From positions 1 through 34,028 of the forward strand of contig JAURZO010000021.1 of the NCBI GenBank assembly GCA_030653405.1: DNA of 34,028 nt. The letters are read 5' to 3'. A program made the position numbers and the translations under genes. The notes beneath the pieces were generated by a model. It saw only the letters and a list, made by a program, of their open reading frames with translations. It searched no databases and had not been told where the DNA came from. The DNA comes from Zwartia sp. (GTDB lineage Bacteria > Pseudomonadota > Gammaproteobacteria > Burkholderiales > Burkholderiaceae_B). Each line of letters starts with the position of its first letter. The stretch's first letter is position 1. Below, piece after piece: positions 15,499-23,711 of this stretch.

Positions 15499-16182
15499 TT
15501 GAAAATTCTGATTATTGAAGACGAGCCTAAAACGGGCGATTACTTACGTCAGGGCTTACGCGAAGCAGGCTTTTCTGTCGACTTGGTGCAGGATGGTCTC
15601 GATGGGTTGCATCTCGGGATCGAGGGTGATCAGGATCTGATTATTCTCGATGTGATGCTGCCTAGAATGGACGGCTGGGGCGTTTTACAAGCCCTCAGCC
15701 AGGCAGGCGTCACGACCCCGGTTTTGTTTTTGACAGCGCGCGATCAAGTGGAGGAGCGGGTACGAGGGCTTGAGCTGGGCGCGGCTGACTATTTGGTTAA
15801 ACCCTTTTCTTTTGCCGAATTGCTCGCACGCGTGCGCAATATTTTGCGGCGCGGTCGTGGGGTGTTGGAGAGCGCCACCTTACAGGTCGCAGATCTTGAA
15901 ATGGACTTGATGCGCCGACGCGTGACACGGGCAGGACGTCGTATCGATTTGACTCCCAAGGAGTTTGGTTTACTCGAGTTGTTGATGCGCCGTCGCGGTG
16001 AGGTGTTGCCTCGCTCACTGATTGCTTCGCTGGTGTGGGATATGAACTTCGATAGTGATACCAATGTGATCGAAGTGGCGATGCGCAGGTTGCGCGCCAA
16101 AGTGGACGAGGGCTTTGATGCGCGTTTGATTCAGACGGTTCGAGGCATGGGCTATGTGCTTGAGTCGGGCAGGGTGGACTGA
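15499..16182 (+). CDS. copR: OmpR-type heavy-metal response regulator (CopR/CusR-like)
   Basis: Cytosolic two-component regulator of 227 residues, the same length as CusR. The receiver domain begins KILIIEDEPKTGDYLRQGL with acidic residues E7-E9 and the phospho-acceptor D51 (ILDVMLPRMDGW). A conserved T/K pair follows (LTARD, LVKPFSFAELLARVR), then the winged helix ends in IQTVRGMGYVLE. The start is taken as TTG 15499, giving the family N-terminus, with GAGGGAG seven bases upstream; the upstream in-frame extension to 15424 does not fit the family. Its TGA overlaps the kinase ATG (TGATG). Copper or silver as the signal is inferred from the divergent copper genes. Confidence 0.9.
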   Translation: MKILIIEDEPKTGDYLRQGLREAGFSVDLVQDGLDGLHLGIEGDQDLIILDVMLPRMDGWGVLQALSQAGVTTPVLFLTARDQVEERVRGLELGAADYLVKPFSFAELLARVRNILRRGRGVLESATLQVADLEMDLMRRRVTRAGRRIDLTPKEFGLLELLMRRRGEVLPRSLIASLVWDMNFDSDTNVIEVAMRRLRAKVDEGFDARLIQTVRGMGYVLESGRVD

Positions 16183-17672
16183 TGTTAAGTCGCTTCACCC
16201 TTGTTGCGCGTTTAACCATTTTGTATGCACTGATTTCAGTCGTCATTTTGTTCGGCTTGGGCTTGTTAGTGGTGCGTGTCACATATGAGCATTTTGTGGA
16301 TCTGGATCTGGCGTATCTGCAAGGCAAGGCGAGCCTGATACAAAATGGCTTGGCGGCTGTTTCTGATCCTCAAGCCAGGCGCGAGATTCTTACCCAACAG
16401 ATGAATAGTCACGAAGGCCTCTATGTTGCGATAGAGCACGCAGAGCAAAAAGTTCATCACGGTGAGGGCAAGGAGGCTGCTAGCCGCAACAACAACACTG
16501 GTAACAACAGCAGCAACAACAATAGCAACAGCAGCAATCACTCAGGCAACAGCAATCACTATGGCTCTGACCGCGGAACTGAGCTTGATTTTTCAAGTTT
16601 GAAACAGGCAACGGTGCTGCCTGGGCAGACCCATGACTGGAGCAGTGGTTCACTGGCATTGCGCGGCATCAGGGTGCCCCTTGCTTCAGGGGAGCAACTC
16701 TTGCTGGCCCTGGACACGCATCACCATACACACTTTATGGCGCAATTGAGGCTCACTCTGGTGGGCTATTTACTCTTGGCGACCTTGATGAGCGGTATTC
16801 TTGGTTGGCTCGTGGCGCGACGTGGTCTTGCGCCTTTGCACGTGATGCACGAGCGAGCCAGAAAAATCGATGCACACCAGCTCGATGTCCGGATGCCGGT
16901 TGCTGGCATCCCTGTCGAGCTCGCAGAGTTGGCGGATGGGTTGAATCTGATGCTTGAGCGCCTCGAGCGGGACTTCGAGCGACTCTCCGAGTTTTCAAGT
17001 GATCTGGCACATGAGTTGCGTACGCCGATCACCAACCTGCTGACCCAGACACAGGTCACGCTCACCAAGCATCGTAGTGCTGAAGAGTACCGAGAAATTT
17101 TGGCCTCGAATGCGGAGGAGTTTCAGCGTCTGGCGCGCATGGTATCCGACATGCTGTATCTGGCAAAAACGGAGCATGGACTTGAGCTGCCGCACCGAGA
17201 GCCGATCTCTCTTGAGCAAGAAGTACAGGCGCTGTTTGATTTTTATGAGGCGGTGGCCGAAGACGCAGGCGTACTTTTATCGCTTGCTGGAGAGGCCCGG
17301 ATTCAGGGGGATCGCCTGATGGTGCGACGCGCCCTTGGCAACTTGCTTTCCAATGCATTGCGTCATGCGTATCGCCACACCACGATCCATATTTCAATCG
17401 AGAAAAAGAATCAAGCGATCGAGGTGACGGTTCAAAATGAAGGCGTACCGATCGAAGAGGCTGTTTTGCCCAGACTGTTTGATCGGTTTTTTAGAACAGA
17501 GAAATCCAGACCGCATCCCGAACACAGTGGCACAGGGTTGGGTTTGGCGATCACCAAGTCCATCATGACCTTGCATGGTGGCTCGGTCCGTGTCACGTCG
17601 AATCAAAAAAATACCAGCTTTACACTGGTTTTTGAAAATGATTATTTGCGTCGGGCTACCATCACGACGTAG
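16182..17672 (+). CDS. copS: Heavy-metal sensor histidine kinase (CopS/CusS-like)
   Basis: Inner-membrane sensor kinase of 496 residues, partner of the regulator before it. TM1 is at about 7-30, a periplasmic domain at 31-190, and TM2 at about 193-213, followed by HAMP. The HisKA box SDLAHELRTPITNL carries phospho-acceptor H277, and the HATPase domain shows an N box (ALGNLLSNALRHA) and GTGLGLAI. The periplasmic domain has a 24-residue Asn/Ser run at 103-126 built from AAC/AGC codons, and His clusters (KVHHGEG; DTHHHTHF) that may bind Cu or Ag. The last 31 bp overlap the convergent unknown gene. Confidence 0.9.
   Translation: MLSRFTLVARLTILYALISVVILFGLGLLVVRVTYEHFVDLDLAYLQGKASLIQNGLAAVSDPQARREILTQQMNSHEGLYVAIEHAEQKVHHGEGKEAASRNNNTGNNSSNNNSNSSNHSGNSNHYGSDRGTELDFSSLKQATVLPGQTHDWSSGSLALRGIRVPLASGEQLLLALDTHHHTHFMAQLRLTLVGYLLLATLMSGILGWLVARRGLAPLHVMHERARKIDAHQLDVRMPVAGIPVELAELADGLNLMLERLERDFERLSEFSSDLAHELRTPITNLLTQTQVTLTKHRSAEEYREILASNAEEFQRLARMVSDMLYLAKTEHGLELPHREPISLEQEVQALFDFYEAVAEDAGVLLSLAGEARIQGDRLMVRRALGNLLSNALRHAYRHTTIHISIEKKNQAIEVTVQNEGVPIEEAVLPRLFDRFFRTEKSRPHPEHSGTGLGLAITKSIMTLHGGSVRVTSNQKNTSFTLVFENDYLRRATITT
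16488..16559 (+). repeat. Trinucleotide-rich (AAC/AGC) coding tract
   Basis: Twenty-four codons in the sensor-kinase gene, mostly AAC, AGC and AAT, encode an Asn/Ser-rich segment with two His residues in the periplasmic domain. Length could change by whole codons through slippage, without frameshift. Confidence 0.75.
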
Positions 17673-18790
17673 TTGCCGTCTTTGTAATAGCCAAACCTGA
17701 AATTCAAAGGATTAATATCCTGACGTTGAGCGAACGCGCGCGCCAAGTCTTGTTGATAGCTTTGAAAGGCTTGATGCGCGATGACAAATTTTCCAAATAG
17801 TGTGACGTTGAATTTGCCGCTCAAGGCGGTGTAGTTCAGCCCCGTTTCGTCTTGAACAATGTAAGGTGAGTTATCTAAAACTGCTTTGGCAATCATATTA
17901 AAGTTCGCGTTCTGCGGTAGGTGTGAGGCCGCTTTGAACAAAGTCGGGTTCAGCGACATGTTTTGCACGAATTTAAAGTTATCTGGTGCAGCCTGCAGAC
18001 CTGCATTGGACAAGTCGATTTTCAAATAGTCTAAGACGATCGGTTGGCCCGACTTTGAGGCGTTGATACGGACGGAAGTCCAGAGTTTTGTATCAAGAGG
18101 CAGTTCCTCGACTTCGCCTGTCGCCCCGACCTTGATGGGGGTGACCCGCTCGATATCAAAGCCTTGTAGTTTGAGGAAAATCGATATAAAGGTGCTTGCA
18201 CCGATTTTGCCTTGGCTCGCATAGTAATAACGTTCAAGGTACTCGGTCACAAAAAAGCCGTGTGTCCCGTAGAGTTGCCATGCGGAGGTCAGCTGTGCAA
18301 GGCTTTGATCGGTAATCAGCGGAGAGTGCGCGCCGAGGTCCATGGGGCGGCCGGCATTTTGCATGGCAACCATGACATAGCGTTTAGCGTGAGGAAATAG
18401 TTGGTAGACGGTTGTAAAGTCAGGCCCCGAGAACGGATAGAAAACAGTGTCAGTGGGGAAATGGATATGTTGGCGTGCCCAGTGTGTCATGGGCTCGCCA
18501 ATTTTCCTGGTGTACTCAGCCCAATCGTTTTGAACTTCTCGAGTGTAAATTTTCCATTTCAGGTTGTCACGAATCGCGTCGGGTAAACCCGATGCCGGCT
18601 CTTTGCCAGTCAGAAGCGTGGCGATGTCTTGCAGTTGTCCGGGGGTGGGATGGGGCGCAGATGCCAGAGAGACCGGAGAGGGCGCTAACAGGGAAGGTGT
18701 TGTGCCTGTCGTTTGCGCCTGTGCGCCAAGAGAGAGTGTCAAGGCCGCGATTAGGCCGATGAGAGGTCTTGTCATCACGTTCATTATCAT
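17642..18790 (-). CDS. Secreted protein of unrecognised family
   Basis: I do not recognise this family. The 382-residue protein has a clear signal peptide starting MTRPLIGLIAALTLSLGAQA and a Pro/Ser/Thr/Ala-rich linker to about residue 55. The mature part has no obvious catalytic signature but several distinctive segments: FYPFSGPDFTTVYQLFPHAKRYVMVAMQNAGRP (read in two parts), then LYGTHGFFVTEYLERYYY, and VVMVARRK at the very end. No transmembrane segment follows the signal, so a soluble periplasmic protein is likely. ATG 18790 is chosen because an upstream frame would overlap the cotransporter gene; ATGs at 18784 and 18775 are alternatives. It lies 49 bp after the Na/Pi gene on the same strand, and overlaps copS at its 3' end. 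Confidence 0.75.
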   Translation of the reverse strand: MIMNVMTRPLIGLIAALTLSLGAQAQTTGTTPSLLAPSPVSLASAPHPTPGQLQDIATLLTGKEPASGLPDAIRDNLKWKIYTREVQNDWAEYTRKIGEPMTHWARQHIHFPTDTVFYPFSGPDFTTVYQLFPHAKRYVMVAMQNAGRPMDLGAHSPLITDQSLAQLTSAWQLYGTHGFFVTEYLERYYYASQGKIGASTFISIFLKLQGFDIERVTPIKVGATGEVEELPLDTKLWTSVRINASKSGQPIVLDYLKIDLSNAGLQAAPDNFKFVQNMSLNPTLFKAASHLPQNANFNMIAKAVLDNSPYIVQDETGLNYTALSGKFNVTLFGKFVIAHQAFQSYQQDLARAFAQRQDINPLNFRFGYYKDGNYVVMVARRK

Positions 18791-18839
18791 TATTTTCCGC
18801 TGCGAGCCGATGCGTATTTTATAAAAATCGGATTTTAGA

Positions 18840-20471
18840 TTAAATCCTGTCAACGATGACGGGCTCGGATGCGGTGAGTGGCTTTTCCGGTCTGCCTAAG
18901 GCCAAATAGTGGCAGATGCGTGAAATATGCTGTGCGGTTCTTTCGAGCCAACGCATTGCATCGGTGAGATGCAGCAAATCAGAGGCTAAGTCGTGTGAGA
19001 TGCCAGGGCCGGTTTCTTTGAGTACGTCGTCGCGTACGGTCGTTGATAGCGCTGCAACAGCCCGCGCATCCATGGCGAGGTCGTCGATATAGGCGGTGAG
19101 CGTGTGTCTTGCGAGGCCTTCTCGGGTGCGGTGCAGCATCGATATCAAAATGGTACGCGCTTCCAGATAGATAGGCTGGCCCAGTTGGGTGCTCACCTGC
19201 GTAATATCCTGCAGCCTGTTTCGCAGCCGGATCAGATGGTCGACGGCATGAAGCTGTGCAATCCGTTGTGCGTGATGTGCGTCATCGCCCGCAGGAAGAT
19301 GAATCCGGCTGATAAAGCTAAAGGTGCGTTCGAGTGATTGTTTGGCATGTAAAAAGTCGAGTTGTTTTTCAGTCGATGAAGACTGTTGTGTCAACAGATT
19401 GCTAAAGTGCGCCATAAATGTGTCGGCAGTTTGCTCTAATGCTCGCTGTGACGCTTCAAGTGCAACATCAGTCAGTTGTAGCAGACTGTCATCGAGATGT
19501 TCTGTCAGGTCGCGGCTTCTGTTGGGTAACATCCTTTCGACCAGTCTCGCGAACCGGACTGTAAACGGCAAGAACAACACGACACCGAAACCAATAAACA
19601 TCGAGTGAAAGGCCGCGAGCCCCACAGGTCCTGGGGCAATCGTGATCCAGTCGCCGATGCGATCCAGGGTCGCCAGAAATGCGGGTAGCAGGACAATGGC
19701 GATGAGTCCGGAGAACGTGTTGAAGATGATGTGCGCAAGGACAGTTCTCTTTGCGTGGATCGTTGCCCCAATCGCGAGCAGCGCGCCTGTTAGCGTTGTC
19801 CCGATTGCTGCGCCGACTGTGAGCGCGGCCGCTTGATCGAAATTAATATTGCCCGTGTCGAGAGCCGTCAGTATGGTGGCGATTGCCGCGCTTGAGGATT
19901 GCAGGATGGCGGTCATCGCGAATCCAATCAGCATGACCAAGAGTCGTGCACCTACTCCACCGATCGGCAAATCAGACAAATTAAATAAGCCGGAGAGTGT
20001 ACGCATGCCTTCCTGCAGGATGCTGAGTCCTAAAAATAAAAGTCCAAAGCCGGCTAGAGCCATGCCAAGATCGGCCAAGCGACCTTTAGCCAGCGTCTTT
20101 AGCAATGCACCAATGCCAATGAGCGGCAACGTGAGAAGTCCGAGATTGAGTTTTAAACCCAACGTCGCCACCAGCCAGCCTGTCGCGGTGGTACCAAAGC
20201 TTGCGCCGATTACCACACCGATCGCCTGGGAAAATGTAATAAAGCCTGCGCTGACAAAACCAATGAGCGTCGCGGTGGTCGCAGTAGAGGACTGCACCAG
20301 AGCCGTGAGCAGCGCACCCGATAAAAAGGCTTTGGAGGGGGTGCCCGTGAATTTTGCCAACCCCCGCTGTAGGGCATTGCCTGAGAAGGCAACGAGGCCG
20401 CTGGTCAGCAGACTCATGCCGATCAGGAATAGACCAATTCCTCCGACAAGCCGGAAAATAACGTCTGTCAT
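18840..20471 (-). CDS. Na/Pi cotransporter family protein with PhoU-like domain
   Basis: Inner-membrane transporter of 543 residues, predicted to take up phosphate with sodium. The two halves carry the inverted-repeat signatures ALVQSSTATTATLIGF (about residue 57) and AILQSSSAAIATIL (about 190). After roughly eight membrane segments, the last 220 residues form a helical PhoU-like cytosolic domain, as in many bacterial NptA-type proteins. The start at 20471 has no clear ribosome binding site. It is divergent from the DUF1488/SBP operon across 206 bp with palindromes. I see no Pho box. It may also move arsenate, which would matter given the arsenate-resistance genes nearby, but that is inference. 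Confidence 0.9.
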   Translation of the reverse strand: MTDVIFRLVGGIGLFLIGMSLLTSGLVAFSGNALQRGLAKFTGTPSKAFLSGALLTALVQSSTATTATLIGFVSAGFITFSQAIGVVIGASFGTTATGWLVATLGLKLNLGLLTLPLIGIGALLKTLAKGRLADLGMALAGFGLLFLGLSILQEGMRTLSGLFNLSDLPIGGVGARLLVMLIGFAMTAILQSSSAAIATILTALDTGNINFDQAAALTVGAAIGTTLTGALLAIGATIHAKRTVLAHIIFNTFSGLIAIVLLPAFLATLDRIGDWITIAPGPVGLAAFHSMFIGFGVVLFLPFTVRFARLVERMLPNRSRDLTEHLDDSLLQLTDVALEASQRALEQTADTFMAHFSNLLTQQSSSTEKQLDFLHAKQSLERTFSFISRIHLPAGDDAHHAQRIAQLHAVDHLIRLRNRLQDITQVSTQLGQPIYLEARTILISMLHRTREGLARHTLTAYIDDLAMDARAVAALSTTVRDDVLKETGPGISHDLASDLLHLTDAMRWLERTAQHISRICHYLALGRPEKPLTASEPVIVDRI

Positions 20472-20530
20472 GAGTCTGAAGGAAAATAGAAGATGTTCAG
20501 ATCATACCTAAACACATCAACGAATTTAAG

Positions 20531-20557
20531 TAGCGTACGCTATTAGGGGTTATAACC
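20531..20557. promoter_or_regulatory. Two adjacent perfect palindromes
   Basis: TAGCGTACGCTA (20531-20542) and GGTTATAACC (20548-20557) are each self-complementary. They lie five bases apart, in the divergent region between the Na/Pi cotransporter gene and the DUF1488 gene. A repeated ATACCTAAA flanks them at 20504-20512 and 20570-20578. They may be operators; the regulator is not evident. Confidence 0.4.
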
Positions 20558-20603
20558 AATTTCACATATATACCTAAATTTAATATAACTATAATGACTG
20601 CGG

Positions 20604-20648
20604 CTGAGTGCTCTCAGTTATATTTAGTGTGCCTGACTCGGATGAGTC
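20604..20648 (+). other. Two small hairpins in the leader of the DUF1488 operon
   Basis: CTGAG-TGCT-CTCAG (20604-20617) and GACTC-GGAT-GAGTC (20635-20648) are consecutive 5-bp stems with 4-base loops, 30 bp before the DUF1488 start. They do not match a known riboswitch; a role in RNA stability or translation is only possible. Confidence 0.3.
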
Positions 20649-20677
20649 TAAGCTTCACACGCTCTAAATGGTGAAAT

Positions 20678-20944
20678 ATGAAAATCGAGTTCATTGGACC
20701 TGCGACTAGGGGTGAAGATGAGGGCGTGTCTTTTCTTGCCAAGGTAGACGGCAAGGACGTGCATTGCTTGTTTACCTACGAGGCACTCGAGGATATCGAT
20801 CCCGACAGCTTGCAAGGCGATCCCCTGGAGCAGTTTGAATCGCACAAGTTAAAACTTCTTTCGATCGCCGAGGACAAATTGTTGAGAGGGCTTGCGATCG
20901 GGCATCGCTTGACGGTCAATACGAGCGATTTGCGTCTGGATTAA
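20678..20944 (+). CDS. Small protein, DUF1488-like
   Basis: Cytosolic protein of 88 residues, pI probably acidic to neutral, with no signal or membrane segment. The pattern VSFLAKVDGKDVHCLFTYEALEDI at about 17-40, followed by a helical FESHKLKLLSIAEDKL, resembles DUF1488 proteins (short, function unknown). The match is by eye and not certain. The start ATG has only a weak upstream GGTGA. It lies 37 bp before the solute-binding protein gene, on the same strand, and is probably the first gene of the operon with the diguanylate cyclase. Its job there is unknown. Confidence 0.6.
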   Translation: MKIEFIGPATRGEDEGVSFLAKVDGKDVHCLFTYEALEDIDPDSLQGDPLEQFESHKLKLLSIAEDKLLRGLAIGHRLTVNTSDLRLD

Positions 20945-20981
20945 GGTTTTCACGCAGTTTCATCTCAATGCATCTTCATAC

Positions 20982-21776
20982 ATGAATACATATAAAAAGG
21001 CGGCAGGCGTAGCGCTACTCGTGTTAACGGGCTTGACGGGAGCCGCACGCGCAGACATGTTGTCAGAGATCAAATCGTCTGGTGAGTTAAAGGTCTGTAT
21101 CTGGCCGGAGTATTTCGGTATTAGTTACCAAAATCCAAAAACGCGTAGCCTTCAGGGCATCGATATTGATATGTCGCAGGCATTGGCACGCGACCTCAAT
21201 GTGAAACTGAAATATGTGCTGACAAACTTCGCGAAAGTGATACCCGATCTGGAGTCGGGGACCTGTCAGGTGGCGATGATGGGCGTTGGCGTGACGCCGA
21301 GTCGGAGTGAGCGTGTGGATTTTTCTGCCCCCTATCTGCGCAGTGACATCATGTTTGTCACGACACGGTCTAACAAAGTGCTCAACGCCATCGAGGATAT
21401 CGATCAGAGCGGTATTGTGATCGCGGTTCAGAAAGGGACCTTAATGGAAAATTTTCTGGCTAAAAAGCTCAAGCATGCAAAGTTACTCGTGACTACTGCA
21501 GCGGGCGAGCGTGAGAAAGAGGTTGAACTGGGTCGTGCAGATGCTTTTGCGACGGATTTCCCATACAGTCAGCGCATGTTGCTCAACACAGACTGGGCGC
21601 GCGTGATTACGCCTAAACAACCTTGGGAGCTCACTGATTACGCCTATGCTGTCAAAAAAGGTGAGCCTGCTTTGCTTGCCGAGATCAATGCCTTTCTGGC
21701 AAAAGCAAAGTCTGACGGTACTCTACTAGAAGCAGCCAAACGTAATAATTTGCTGCCTATTCTTGTCAAGGACTAG
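20982..21776 (+). CDS. Family-3 periplasmic solute-binding protein, no ABC partner
   Basis: Periplasmic binding protein of 264 residues from the amino-acid/polar-compound group (SBP_bac_3). The signal peptide ends at about residue 24 (GAARA-D). The fold signatures are LQGIDIDMSQALARDL, then VTPSRSERVDFSAPY, in which an Arg normally binds the ligand carboxylate, and later VAVQKGT-like and DAFATDF segments. No permease or ATPase gene is in view. The next gene, a membrane diguanylate cyclase, begins 3 bp after the stop, so a sensory role, presenting ligand to the cyclase's periplasmic domain, is a good possibility. The ligand is unknown, probably an amino acid or similar. Confidence 0.88.
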   Translation: MNTYKKAAGVALLVLTGLTGAARADMLSEIKSSGELKVCIWPEYFGISYQNPKTRSLQGIDIDMSQALARDLNVKLKYVLTNFAKVIPDLESGTCQVAMMGVGVTPSRSERVDFSAPYLRSDIMFVTTRSNKVLNAIEDIDQSGIVIAVQKGTLMENFLAKKLKHAKLLVTTAAGEREKEVELGRADAFATDFPYSQRMLLNTDWARVITPKQPWELTDYAYAVKKGEPALLAEINAFLAKAKSDGTLLEAAKRNNLLPILVKD

Positions 21777-21779
21777 ACG

Positions 21780-23711
21780 GTGAAGTTTTCTCAGACTCTG
21801 ACGATCCGACCCAGAGTTGCCAGAAATCTTTTTTTCCTGAGTTGGTTAACACTCATCCTGATGCTGTGGGGCTTCTATTTTTACGCCAACAATAGCGCGA
21901 CATCTGCGTTCGAGCGCAATCTGCTTAAGGCCTCGACGACTGAGGCATTGGTCCTGGATGATCACCTTGACCGATCGCTGACCGGCATTTTCAGTAAGCT
22001 CGAGTCTTTGCGTATTCTTGCCGAGGTGCTGCCGGGGAGTCCGCGAAGCATTGAGCCGACTGAACTGGCAAATATGATCGCTGAAGATTTGTCATTACGT
22101 AGCGTGTCCTTGGTAGGCGTGGACGGGCAAATACTGACAAGCTCGAACCGTCAAAATATTGGTTTGATATTGCCTGTTTCAGCCACGGGTCAGACCCTTG
22201 CGCAGTCCACCAGTGGTGATGTAATGCTGGGTCAGTTACATGCCGAGCAACCTTATCGCGACTTGTCTGATTTGATAAACAATCATGAATCCAAAACACA
22301 GTCGCTCATGCTGGTGACGTTGCCTTTTAAAAAGAATGGTGATGCCTATATGTGGGTGGCAACTCTCAATATCAGTCTTTTTGAAAACTTATGGGAACGC
22401 ATCGGACATCAGCAAGAAACCGAGATCTCCGTACTTGATTACAAAGGGAATTTGCTTTTCTCGCATCATAAACAGCAGGTCGATCATAAATTACTGATTG
22501 GTGAGCTCTTGTCTCGCGTTGAGGTGCGACAGATCGGCCATTTTTATTTTGGGCCTCGTAATGATTTTCTTGTGGTCTATCGTGCGGGTAGCCAACACCC
22601 GAAGATCTTTGTGACCATCTCAAACGTCAAAGAAATGAGCGTTCCTCTGCGCGAAGAAAAGGCTGAGTTGCTGCGGCTCGCCTTGGGGCTGACCGCATTA
22701 TTTTCGCTATTGTTCTGGTTTGTGTATTCTTGGTATCGACGTTACGAAAAAGCAGTGACGTACTCCAGTAATCTGCTGCGAGGTATCACCGCGCATGTGA
22801 TGATGACGCAAGCGGATTTGCAGGGAAACATCATGACGGCCAATGAGCCTTTTCTGCAGGTGACTGGCTATTCGCTCGCCGAGGTCGTTGGACAAAATCA
22901 CCGCATATTCAACAGCGGTATGCAGTCTCGTGAGTTTTATAAAAATCTCTGGGACACGATTGGTCGGGGTCAAATCTGGAAGGGCACGTTTCACAATAGA
23001 ACAAAGAGTGGCAAGTTGATTTGGGTCAATGCCACGATCATCCCTTATCGAGATCAATGGGGCAAAGTACTGCATTACACCGCGATGTTCAGTGACATCT
23101 CCAACGCGATTGAGATGTCCGAGCGCTTCGAACGCGAACGGCGACAGCGAGAGGCACTAGAACGGATGAATAGTGATTTGCGCACAGACTTAAATCTGGA
23201 TCACCTCACTGGCTTGTCCAATCGGCGGGGGCTAGAGCAGTTTCTTGCGCAGTTACAGAGTCAACCGGAAACAAACGAGGCGCCTCTTGCAATGTTGATG
23301 CTTGATTTAGATTACTTCAAGCTCGTTAATGACACGTGGGGCCATGACGTGGGTGATCATGTTCTCAAAGAGCTCTCCAGACGTTGGGTCGCCCACATCA
23401 GATCATCTGATCTGTTGTGCCGTTTTGGGGGCGAGGAGTTCCTGATCGTTCTCAGTCATGCCAACGAGTCAAACGCTAAACTGATAGCAGAAAAAATCCG
23501 TTTCGCAACACAAAATGAGCCAGTGTTGATCAAAAGAGATAGCGGGGTGATCGAGGTGTCAATCACGGTGAGCATCGGTATCGCGACCACGCACACACTT
23601 GCAGGTTCGGACGTTAGGCGTTTGTTTAAAGTCGCTGACGAAGCACTCTACGAAGCTAAAAACGCAGGGCGTAACTGTTTCAAACTGCGAAGTTACTCTG
23701 ACGAGTGCTAG
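21780..23711 (+). CDS. Membrane diguanylate cyclase with periplasmic sensor, PAS and GGDEF domains
   Basis: Synthesises c-di-GMP from two GTP. The 643-residue protein has TM1 at about 17-36, a large periplasmic domain (about 37-296) of probable dCache type, TM2 at about 298-320, PAS at about 330-445 (ITAHVMMTQADLQGNIMTANEPF), a short coiled linker, and GGDEF from about 473. The active-site motif is GGEEF near residue 550, with an intact RxxD inhibitory site (RSSD) exactly five residues before it, so product inhibition is expected. GTG start at 21780, 3 bp after the binding-protein stop, implies cotranscription. Its TAG stop shares CTAG with the convergent GGDEF-EAL gene. Confidence 0.92.
   Translation: MKFSQTLTIRPRVARNLFFLSWLTLILMLWGFYFYANNSATSAFERNLLKASTTEALVLDDHLDRSLTGIFSKLESLRILAEVLPGSPRSIEPTELANMIAEDLSLRSVSLVGVDGQILTSSNRQNIGLILPVSATGQTLAQSTSGDVMLGQLHAEQPYRDLSDLINNHESKTQSLMLVTLPFKKNGDAYMWVATLNISLFENLWERIGHQQETEISVLDYKGNLLFSHHKQQVDHKLLIGELLSRVEVRQIGHFYFGPRNDFLVVYRAGSQHPKIFVTISNVKEMSVPLREEKAELLRLALGLTALFSLLFWFVYSWYRRYEKAVTYSSNLLRGITAHVMMTQADLQGNIMTANEPFLQVTGYSLAEVVGQNHRIFNSGMQSREFYKNLWDTIGRGQIWKGTFHNRTKSGKLIWVNATIIPYRDQWGKVLHYTAMFSDISNAIEMSERFERERRQREALERMNSDLRTDLNLDHLTGLSNRRGLEQFLAQLQSQPETNEAPLAMLMLDLDYFKLVNDTWGHDVGDHVLKELSRRWVAHIRSSDLLCRFGGEEFLIVLSHANESNAKLIAEKIRFATQNEPVLIKRDSGVIEVSITVSIGIATTHTLAGSDVRRLFKVADEALYEAKNAGRNCFKLRSYSDEC

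Noticed and set aside
20472..20677. GEMM (c-di-GMP) riboswitch or Pho box in the leader of the DUF1488/cyclase operon or before the Na/Pi gene
   Set aside because: I could not find the conserved core of either; the hairpins are too short and the CTGTCA at the Na/Pi start is only a single half.
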